Below are positions 1-6,445 of a stretch of DNA of 17,585 nucleotides, piece after piece. Numbering within the stretch: the first letter of the stretch is position 1; each line of letters opens with the position of its first letter. The DNA comes from Wenzhouxiangella sp. (GTDB lineage: Bacteria; Pseudomonadota; Gammaproteobacteria; Xanthomonadales; Wenzhouxiangellaceae): contig SKZJ01000290.1 in assembly GCA_007127425.1 (NCBI GenBank), positions 1 through 17,585 of the forward strand, in the 5' to 3' direction. Position numbers and translations under genes: made by a program. The notes beneath the pieces are model-generated. The model had not been told where the DNA came from. It saw only the letters and a list, made by a program, of their open reading frames with translations, and made no database searches.

Positions 1-79
1 CATCGGCTGCCGTTACGGCCCCGAGCACCAGAAGGGCGAGAACCGCGGCAACGCATGACTTCAATCGCGAAATGGACAT
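1..79 (-). CDS. Partial secreted protein, N-terminal signal peptide only
   Basis: Only the first 26 codons lie in the window; the gene runs off the left edge. The start ATG has an AGGAG about 7 nt upstream. The peptide begins MSISRLKSCVAAVLALLVLG and continues AVTAAD. A short basic n-region, a hydrophobic core and small residues near position 25 make a Sec signal peptide, so the product is exported to the periplasm or beyond. There is no lipobox in the visible part. It follows the lipase-to-PP-loop gene train on the same strand but is separated from it by a 130-nt spacer with a heptamer array, so it may have its own promoter. The family cannot be named from this fragment. Confidence 0.65.
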   Translation of the reverse strand, partial: MSISRLKSCVAAVLALLVLGAVTAAD

Positions 80-113
80 GGGCAGGCTCCTGCTGATTCG
101 GTGAGTTGCGACC

Positions 114-119
114 AGTATA
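114..119 (-). promoter_or_regulatory. Candidate -10 box (TATACT) at the edge of the heptamer array
   Basis: On the minus strand TATACT matches the sigma70 -10 consensus at 5 of 6 positions and lies about 35 nt upstream of the ATG of the partial gene at 1-79. No -35 match is visible, because the upstream bases are the heptamer array. This is suggestive only. Confidence 0.25.
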
Positions 120-120
120 C

Positions 121-169
121 GGGTTACGGGTTACGGGTTACGGGTTACGGGTTACGGGTTACGGGTTGC
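121..169. repeat. Heptamer tandem array, (GGGTTAC)6 plus one variant unit
   Basis: Six perfect GGGTTAC units run head to tail from 121 to 162, followed by GGGTTGC at 163-169. The array lies in the spacer between the PP-loop gene (ending at 210) and the start of the partial secreted gene (79). The remainder of the 130-nt spacer holds no ORF of note. It is a simple-sequence array, far too short in period and without spacers to be CRISPR. Confidence 0.95.
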
Positions 170-209
170 AGGGAACAATTGTCGCTTTGTCGTTACGGGT
201 CCCTGGCCC

Positions 210-890
210 CTACCCGACCGTCCGCAACTCGAGCATGGCATAGCGTCCATGCGTGACCACGACCCTTCCGGTCGTGAACGTGAGCGGATAGGCGAACGGG
301 GGGCCATCATGCACGAAGGTATGGAACTCACCATTCTCGCCGCAAGGATCCACATCGACGGGAAGCTCGTCGAGAAAGCTGCGATCGTAGCGACGCCCGA
401 GAAAGCGCTCGGGCAGCTTCTCCGTATCCACACAGGTGACGGTCAGGGACCAGCCGTCTCCGATCAGGCGCTCGGCCAACCGTTCCGTCGGCTCCTGCCA
501 GAGCGGAAAGATCGGCGTCCAGCCAAGACGCTCGAACAATGCCTCCCGCCACCGGCGGATATCTCCCAGAAACAGATCACCGCAGGCGACGTGTTCGATA
601 CCGCGCTCGCGAAAGGGCGCCAGGCCGGCAGACAGCCGCTGCTCATAACCGGCGTTGTCGCAGTCCTCCGGCAGGCCGACCAGCACCAGTGGAACGCCCA
701 GGGCATCGGCCTGGGCTCGAATCAGTGATTCGGGGGTGCCGTGCATGGCCACACGGCCGTTGGTTTCGTTGACCGTGGTCAGCAGCGCGCCGACCTCCCA
801 CCGGGGGTCGGCGCGCAGATAATCGAACATGACCAGGCTGTCCTTGCCGCCGGATGACAGCACCACGACGGCTTGCGGCTCCGGCGACAT
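210..890 (-). CDS. DUF71/COG2102 PP-loop ATPase, Dph6-like
   Basis: A 226-residue protein of the adenine-nucleotide alpha-hydrolase (PP-loop) superfamily. The ATP-binding PP-loop SGGKDS is at residues 13-18. The family signatures GDLFLGDIRRWRE (near 104-116) and PCGENGEFHTFV (near 182-193) are present, and length is normal for the family. Archaeal and eukaryotic relatives (Dph6) amidate diphthine on EF-2; bacteria lack diphthamide, and comparative genomics has proposed other roles such as B12 salvage for some bacterial members, so the substrate is unknown here. Its ATG directly follows the TAG stop of the RND gene (TAGATG). The nearest purine-rich SD-like stretch is about 18 nt away, too far, so translation probably depends on reinitiation after the RND gene. 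It is cytoplasmic, the only gene of the train without an envelope role. Confidence 0.88.
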   Translation of the reverse strand: MSPEPQAVVVLSSGGKDSLVMFDYLRADPRWEVGALLTTVNETNGRVAMHGTPESLIRAQADALGVPLVLVGLPEDCDNAGYEQRLSAGLAPFRERGIEHVACGDLFLGDIRRWREALFERLGWTPIFPLWQEPTERLAERLIGDGWSLTVTCVDTEKLPERFLGRRYDRSFLDELPVDVDPCGENGEFHTFVHDGPPFAYPLTFTTGRVVVTHGRYAMLELRTVG

Positions 891-3365
891 CTATCGGATT
901 CGCACCGGCTCCTTCCAGGCCAGCAGCACACGGGCCAGGGCAGGCAGCAGCAGCATGGCGCCAATCATGTTGAAGATGAACATGAAGGCCAGCAACACGC
1001 CCATGTCGGCCTGGAACTGCAGGTCGGAGAACAGCCAGGTGCCCACGCCAACAGCCAGGGTAAGCGCCGTGAAGAACACGGCCTTGCCGGTCAGCCGCAG
1101 TGTTCGCATATAGGCCTCATCCAGGGTCAGACCTTCCTGCATGAAACTTCGCATGCGGCTGAAGATGTAGATGCCGTAGTCCACCCCGATACCGACACCC
1201 AGCGCCACCACCGGCAGGGTGTTGACCTTCAGCCCAATACCCATCCAGGCCATGAGGGTATAGGCCAGGTAGCTGACCAGCACCAGTGGTAGCACAATGC
1301 ACAGGGTACCCATGATGCTGCGGAAGGTGATCAGGCACAGGATGATGATGGCTGAATACACATACAGCAACATCGGGGTCTGGGCGGCCTCGACCACTTC
1401 GTTGGTCGCGGCCATCACACCGACGTTGCCCGTAGCCAGACGGAACTTGAGACATTCTTCGCACGGCTCGCCTTCCTGCCTCAGCAAGCCCTCGACCACC
1501 TCACCCGGACCGGTGAAGTCGAGCAGATCCTCGACGTAGATTTCGTCCCTGAGCTCGCGCACCCGATTGACCACACGGATGATGGTCTCGGCACGGTGGT
1601 CTTCGGTGAACATCATGACCGGCATGGCGCTGCAGTCGCGATTGAGCAGCCCGGTATCGGTGTCGATGTTCTGCAGGTTCTGGCGCATGATGAAGTTGTT
1701 GCGCGGCAGCACCTTCCAGCGCAGGTTGCCCTCGTTCCAGCCGGCATTCACCTGCTTGGCCACCATCGGCAACGAGACCACCTGCTGCACACCCTCGACG
1801 TTGTACATCTGCCAGGAAAAGCGATCAATGGCTTCCATCACCGCATAGGACTCGGTGCAGGCCTCCGGTACGGTCTCAGCGATGACCGAAATCAGGTCGG
1901 TGCCGAGCGAAAACTTTTCGGCGATCAGGCGGGCGTCCTGGTTGTAGCGGGCATCCTCACGAAGCTCGGGCACACCGGGCTGTGAATCACCGATCTGCAG
2001 GTTCTGCGACTGGATCCAGGCAAAGGCGAACAGGCCGACACCGGCAATGATGGCGACCAGCGCCACCCGCGGACGGGTAAACGATGCAATCGCATTCCAG
2101 ATGATGCTGGGCTTCTGAGCCGCCTCGTACTGCTTCCGTCGCTTGTGGTCCTCGCGGTGCAGGCGCACGTAGGACAACAGGATCGGTAACAGCAACAGGT
2201 TGGTGAAGATAATGACGGCCACACCGATGCTGGCGGTGATGGCCAATTCCTGGATGATGCGGATATTGATCAGCAGGATGGTCAGGAAACCGATGGTATC
2301 GCTGATCAGCGCGATCGATCCGGGGGCCAGCAAGCGGGCGAATGTGGCCTTGGCTGCGTCAAGACTGGAGAGTGGCTTGACGTCTTCCAGCGGGATGCCG
2401 GACTGCGCCAGCCCGGCGGCGGAATGTCCGCCAAAGAACTTCTCGGCCGACCACCCGCTGATCATCTGTACCCCGTGACTGACCCCGATGGCGAACACCA
2501 GGAAGGGCGTGAGGATGTTCATCGGATCGATGCCGAAACCCAACAGGCTCAGAATACCGAGCTGCCAGATCACAGCCACCGTCGAACAGGCCAGGGGCAG
2601 CACGGTCAGCCAGACCGAGCCGGAATACCAGTACAGCAACAGTGCGGTGATCAGGAAGGCGACGCCGAAATAAGCCACCACACCGCGCGCACCGTCGGCG
2701 ATGTCGCCGACAATCTTGGCGAAACCGATGATGTGTACCGAGTGCTGCTCATTCTCGAATTCCGTGCGAATGGATTCCAGACGATGAGCCACATCCTGAT
2801 AGTCCAGTGTTTCGCCTGTCGAGGGGTCGCGCTCGAGCAGGTTCGCCCAGACCATGGCTCCGGAGAAGTCTTCCGCGACCAGCCTGCCGACCTCTCCCGA
2901 CTTGACGATGTTCGAGCGCACCCGTTCGAACATCTCCGGTGACGGCGAGAAGTCTGCCGGAATGACATTGCCGCCGGCAAAGCCGTCTTCGACCACCTCG
3001 ACGAACCGCACATTGGGTGTGAAGATGGAGCGGACGCTGGCCCGATCAACGCCAGGAATGAAAAAGACCCGATTGCTGACCTGCTCGAAATCCGCAAAGA
3101 ACTCGGGCGTGAACATGTCTCCGTCGCGGGACTGCAATGCGACCATCACGCGGTTGGCGCCGCCAAACTCCCGCTCGTAGTCGAGGAAGGTCTGCATGAA
3201 CTCGTGTTCGAGCGGCAACTGCTTCATGAAGCCGGCGTCGACACGAAGTTGGCTCATGTAGAAGCCCATGGCCACTGTACCGAGCAGAAAGACCAGTAGC
3301 ACCAGGGGCCGGATGCGGAATACGGCATCGGCGATGCGCCGGGTCAGCGTATTGGATTCACTCAT
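891..3365 (-). CDS. RND/MMPL-superfamily exporter, 12 TM
   Basis: An 824-residue inner-membrane transporter of the COG1033/MMPL type. Layout: TM1 at 19-37, a large periplasmic domain 38-225, TM2-TM6 between 226 and 400, TM7 at 432-451, a second periplasmic domain 452-660, and TM8-TM12 between 663 and 814. This is the duplicated 6+6 arrangement of RND pumps without the AcrB-style docking length. TM10 carries GVDYGIY (D729, Y730), typical of proton-relay residues in MMPL proteins; the matching TM4 segment reads GVSHGVQ (S296, H297). The second periplasmic domain has a CxxC pair (C635, C638). Family members such as HpnN and MmpL3 move lipids, so a hydrophobic substrate is likely but unproven. 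Its ATG overlaps the end of the YCF48 gene by 8 nt (ATGAGTGA), which implies coupled translation and a shared complex. Confidence 0.92.
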   Translation of the reverse strand: MSESNTLTRRIADAVFRIRPLVLLVFLLGTVAMGFYMSQLRVDAGFMKQLPLEHEFMQTFLDYEREFGGANRVMVALQSRDGDMFTPEFFADFEQVSNRVFFIPGVDRASVRSIFTPNVRFVEVVEDGFAGGNVIPADFSPSPEMFERVRSNIVKSGEVGRLVAEDFSGAMVWANLLERDPSTGETLDYQDVAHRLESIRTEFENEQHSVHIIGFAKIVGDIADGARGVVAYFGVAFLITALLLYWYSGSVWLTVLPLACSTVAVIWQLGILSLLGFGIDPMNILTPFLVFAIGVSHGVQMISGWSAEKFFGGHSAAGLAQSGIPLEDVKPLSSLDAAKATFARLLAPGSIALISDTIGFLTILLINIRIIQELAITASIGVAVIIFTNLLLLPILLSYVRLHREDHKRRKQYEAAQKPSIIWNAIASFTRPRVALVAIIAGVGLFAFAWIQSQNLQIGDSQPGVPELREDARYNQDARLIAEKFSLGTDLISVIAETVPEACTESYAVMEAIDRFSWQMYNVEGVQQVVSLPMVAKQVNAGWNEGNLRWKVLPRNNFIMRQNLQNIDTDTGLLNRDCSAMPVMMFTEDHRAETIIRVVNRVRELRDEIYVEDLLDFTGPGEVVEGLLRQEGEPCEECLKFRLATGNVGVMAATNEVVEAAQTPMLLYVYSAIIILCLITFRSIMGTLCIVLPLVLVSYLAYTLMAWMGIGLKVNTLPVVALGVGIGVDYGIYIFSRMRSFMQEGLTLDEAYMRTLRLTGKAVFFTALTLAVGVGTWLFSDLQFQADMGVLLAFMFIFNMIGAMLLLPALARVLLAWKEPVRIR

Positions 3366-4446
3366 ACTTCAGCCCATCCTCTCCGGCCAAAATCAGGTTG
3401 CCACTTTCAGTGATCAGAACCGCGGCATAGTCACTACCCAGTCGATCCTCGCGCAGTCGGAATACGTTCTGGGTCAGATCGTACCTGAGGACGGCAGCAC
3501 CGGTCCCGACCATCACCGGATCGCCGTTGGCATCGACGGCACCGCCCATCAGACTCGACGATAATCCGGAGTCCAGGACGTCCCAGGAATCACCGAAATC
3601 ATCGCTGTACTGGACGTTACCGCGCAAACCGAAGGCCAGGACACCGTCGTTGGCCGCCAACAGTCCGAACATCGAGCCGGGGTAGGGAAAACGGAAGCTC
3701 TCCCAGGTCTCGCCGCCATCGGTGCTGCGGAAACCGTAGCCACGCTCGGCAGCGATCATCAAGCGACCGGCGCCAAGATCCAGCAGGGCATTGAGGTGAC
3801 ACTCCATGAACTCGTAGCAGCCGCGATCAAAGTCCGCCCCGGCATCGTACAGATCGTCGTCCCAATCGTGGGTATCATCGGTCACCGCGTCATCGGCCAG
3901 TTCCTCGACGAACTCGGCCGCCTCATCCCAGTCGATGGCTTCGGAGGTCACCAGATCGGCCATCTCGAAGACTTCCCAGTCGCGGCCGGCATTGTCCGTT
4001 CGCATGAACAAACCGTAGGCGCCCACGGCAATGCCTTCATTGGAATTGAAGAATCGCACGTCGAGCAGCGGCCGCTCCCATTCCGGCTCGAAGTGTTGCA
4101 GGCTCCAGGTGTCGCCCATGTCCCGGCTGTGGATGATGGTGCTGTCATGGCCGACGGCCCACAAGCGACCACCGGCGAATGCAACCCGCGTGAGCGTGGC
4201 CGAAACCGGCACAAAACGGGCCTGCTCCCATTCGCGTCCATCGCGGGAGACGACTACGTGCCCGCGCTCCCCGACAGCGACATAGCGCTCGCCAGCACGC
4301 ACCACGTCGAGCATCAGGGACTTGTGCGCCAGGCCGGCAGGGTCCGCGGGCCGCGGTTCGATTTCGAATTCCGCCTCCTGCGCCAAACCCGACCCCATGA
4401 TCGGCAACAAAAGACAGATCAGCAATAGCTGCTTGGAAAATCGCAT
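3358..4446 (-). CDS. YCF48/BNR-type periplasmic beta-propeller protein
   Basis: A 362-residue exported protein. I chose the ATG at 4446 over the in-frame GTG at 4455 because AGGGG sits 8 nt before the ATG and overlaps the GTG. The N-terminus is a Sec signal peptide ending near GSGLA, followed by QEAEF. The mature part contains at least five Asp-box (BNR) elements, S-x-D-x-G-x-x-W-like, near residues 67, 107, 149, 240 and 280, as in sialidase-type and YCF48 propellers. Between the third and fourth lies a very acidic insert (about residues 170-209), then a Cys pair seven positions apart. Propellers of this family act as assembly factors or scaffolds; YCF48 itself assists photosystem II assembly. 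Next to DUF1329 and RND genes a scaffold or adaptor between pump and outer-membrane parts is plausible, but this is inference. Confidence 0.82.
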   Translation of the reverse strand: MRFSKQLLLICLLLPIMGSGLAQEAEFEIEPRPADPAGLAHKSLMLDVVRAGERYVAVGERGHVVVSRDGREWEQARFVPVSATLTRVAFAGGRLWAVGHDSTIIHSRDMGDTWSLQHFEPEWERPLLDVRFFNSNEGIAVGAYGLFMRTDNAGRDWEVFEMADLVTSEAIDWDEAAEFVEELADDAVTDDTHDWDDDLYDAGADFDRGCYEFMECHLNALLDLGAGRLMIAAERGYGFRSTDGGETWESFRFPYPGSMFGLLAANDGVLAFGLRGNVQYSDDFGDSWDVLDSGLSSSLMGGAVDANGDPVMVGTGAAVLRYDLTQNVFRLREDRLGSDYAAVLITESGNLILAGEDGLKYE

Positions 4447-4454
4447 GATTTGCA

Positions 4455-4459
4455 CCCCT
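4455..4459 (-). promoter_or_regulatory. Shine-Dalgarno deciding the YCF48 start
   Basis: AGGGG on the minus strand lies 8 nt before the ATG at 4446. The alternative GTG start at 4455 would overlap this element and has no SD of its own. Confidence 0.55.
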
Positions 4460-4501
4460 GGAGCGGAATACCCTTTCTGGATCTGGAACTTGCAGACTAC
4501 A

Positions 4502-4525
4502 GGACCGACCGCAGTGGGTCGGCCC
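4502..4525 (-). other. Stem-loop in the 109-nt gap between DUF1329 and YCF48 genes
   Basis: CCGACC (4505-4510) pairs with GGTCGG (4517-4522) around a 6-nt loop, and two more G-C pairs follow after one mismatch. No T-tract follows on the minus strand, so it is not a standard intrinsic terminator. In a polycistronic mRNA it could set 3'-end stability or partial attenuation between the lipase-barrel-lipoprotein part and the propeller-pump part of the train. It occupies the only sizeable gap inside the gene train. Confidence 0.4.
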
Positions 4526-4555
4526 TGACAGTCCTAGTCCTGGACTTGTTCGTCG

Positions 4556-6427
4556 CTAGCGTCGTCCCCTGGTCCGCAAGGCCTGCGGCGTATAGTTGCT
4601 GGGGCTCAGCTCGACATTGAACGTATTGACCGGATCCTGGTTGTCCAGACCCGTGGCCACGAAGCGTCCGGACTGCAGGTCCATGTGGGTCTCGATCGAT
4701 GACCAGTAGGTCGGCACGTCATAGTAGTTGATGGTGTGAGCCTCGGAGGCACGCCACAGGTTGCCGCGCTGGTCGTAATGATCGATCAGGGCGATCTGGT
4801 AGGTGTCTTCATCGAGGTAGAAGGTCCGGCGCGGATTGATATGGCGGGTGCCGTCCCGCAGCGTGGCCTCGATCACCCACACCCGGTGCAGTTCGTAGCG
4901 CATGTACTCGGGATTGAGGTGGCCCGGGCGCACCAGGTCGTTGGCGGTGATGTCGCCGCTATGCGCATCGTAGGAATTGTACGGGATGTACATTTCGCGC
5001 TTTTCGACGATCTCCCAGTTGAAACGGTCCATGGCACCATTGAACATGTCGGTCATGTCGTTGGTGCGCAGGCCGTCCGATGCCGTACCCGGGTTGTCAT
5101 AGGCGACATTGGGCGCACGACGCACACGGCGCTGACCGGGATTGTAGATCCAGGCCTGGCGCGGCGTTTCGATCTGGTTGAGCGACTCGTGCACCAGCAG
5201 GATGTTGCCGGCCAGGCGTGCCGGGGACTCCACTTCCTGGAAAAAGTACAGCAGGATGTTGTTGGTGTCCTCGATGGTCATGCCTTCGCGGTAATACAGA
5301 CCGAGCAGTTCTTCACGCAGGCGAATGAGCTGGAAGCTGCCGCCCGCGGTCGGCACGACCTGGTTGTTGTAGCGCGTGCCGCCAATACCCTTGTACTTGA
5401 GCTTGTGGTTCCACATCAACTCATAGGCGTTTTGCGGCAACGGGAACGGGAAACCCTCGGCGGCGTCGGCCACGCCCTCACCGTTGCCCACCAGGCGACT
5501 GGTTTCGGCATTTTGCCGGGTCATCTCGTAGATGCGCTCAGGGAAGGAAGCCGAGCGGCGCGACGGATAGACCGTCATGTAATAAGTGTCCGGGTAGCGC
5601 TCGAAGGTCGCGATCTGACCGGCCGATAGCCTATCTGCGTATTCCTGGTAATTGTCCCCGTTGATCACGAACAGCGGCTCGTCATCGGCAAACGGATTGG
5701 GGTGACGGTCACCTTCCTGGTATCCGTCCGGCCAGTCATCGCGGCCCAGTCCACCTTCCCAGGCCGGGATGGTGCCTTCCTCATTGCCGGCACGAATCGA
5801 CCCCATCGGGGTCAGATCGTCGCCCAGGCGCGCGACATTTTCCGGCGTGCGCTCGATGATGCCCGACACGTCCTCGGAGCCAATGTCAGCATCGCCCCGT
5901 GTCTGGGCTTCCGGAGCGGAATCCGTGGCCATGTCCTCTTCGGCTGCTGCGGCTTCTGCCTCGGCCATCGCCACCTGGCGTGCTTCTTCTTCGGCAGCAC
6001 GACGCTCAGCCTCGGCCCGCTCTTCGGCGGCCAGGCGCTCGGCTTCAGCTTGCTCTGCAGCGCGGCGTTCGGCTTCGGCTCGTTCGGCCGCCAGCCGCTC
6101 GGCCTCGGCCTGTTCAGCGGCGCGGCGCTCGGCGTCTGCCTGCTCGGCGGCCAGGCGTTCCGCCTCGGCTTGTTCGGCGGCACGACGTTCGGCTTGACGT
6201 TGCTCGGCGGCACGACGCTCCGCTTCACGCTGCTCGGCGGCGGCCTCTGCCTCATCGGCTTCACGCCTTTCGGCTTCCCGGGCCTCGAAGCGATCGGTAA
6301 CGGACGATTCTTCAGCCGGTGCCGGCTGGTCACCCGTTGCCGGAGCGGTGCCGCAGCCGACCAGCAGGCCGCCAAGGAATACTGCGGCGAAGATCTTGAG
6401 TTTCATTTGCATATTGTGAACTGGCAT
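4556..6427 (-). CDS. DUF1329 (LolB-like) outer-membrane lipoprotein with helical repeat tether
   Basis: A 623-residue protein. GGAGGT 9 nt upstream supports the first ATG. A short signal peptide ends in the lipobox LLVGC with Cys25 as the lipidated residue; Gly at +2 argues for Lol sorting to the outer membrane. Residues about 45-166 are Ala/Glu/Arg rich, with eight decapeptide units of the type AERRAAEQAE (residues 69-148), predicted as one long charged helix. The DUF1329 domain begins near 190 with LGDDLTPMGSIRAGNEEGTIP and runs to the end, giving the usual domain length of roughly 430 residues. DUF1329 is related to the LolA/LolB lipid-carrier fold and is commonly found beside DUF1302. A tethered periplasmic carrier of a hydrophobic molecule between the RND pump and the DUF1302 barrel is the best guess. 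Its start is 18 nt after the DUF1302 stop. Confidence 0.88.
   Translation of the reverse strand: MPVHNMQMKLKIFAAVFLGGLLVGCGTAPATGDQPAPAEESSVTDRFEAREAERREADEAEAAAEQREAERRAAEQRQAERRAAEQAEAERLAAEQADAERRAAEQAEAERLAAERAEAERRAAEQAEAERLAAEERAEAERRAAEEEARQVAMAEAEAAAAEEDMATDSAPEAQTRGDADIGSEDVSGIIERTPENVARLGDDLTPMGSIRAGNEEGTIPAWEGGLGRDDWPDGYQEGDRHPNPFADDEPLFVINGDNYQEYADRLSAGQIATFERYPDTYYMTVYPSRRSASFPERIYEMTRQNAETSRLVGNGEGVADAAEGFPFPLPQNAYELMWNHKLKYKGIGGTRYNNQVVPTAGGSFQLIRLREELLGLYYREGMTIEDTNNILLYFFQEVESPARLAGNILLVHESLNQIETPRQAWIYNPGQRRVRRAPNVAYDNPGTASDGLRTNDMTDMFNGAMDRFNWEIVEKREMYIPYNSYDAHSGDITANDLVRPGHLNPEYMRYELHRVWVIEATLRDGTRHINPRRTFYLDEDTYQIALIDHYDQRGNLWRASEAHTINYYDVPTYWSSIETHMDLQSGRFVATGLDNQDPVNTFNVELSPSNYTPQALRTRGRR
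5984..6223 (-). repeat. 30-bp coding tandem repeat (decapeptide AERRAAEQAE), 8 units
   Basis: Inside the DUF1329 lipoprotein gene. Units alternate AERRAAEQAE and AERLAAEQAE with small changes (ADAER, ERAEAER). One extra Glu sits near residue 136, so the tenth-residue phase slips once. The DNA units are alike but not identical, and indels of 30 bp would keep frame. Confidence 0.9.
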
Positions 6428-6445
6428 TGGAATGTGACCTCCGCG

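Noticed and set aside
121..169. Telomere-like or CRISPR repeat
   Set aside because: GGGTTAC resembles eukaryotic telomere units by chance only; the tract is internal, 49 bp long and flanked by bacterial genes. No spacers exist, so it is not CRISPR.
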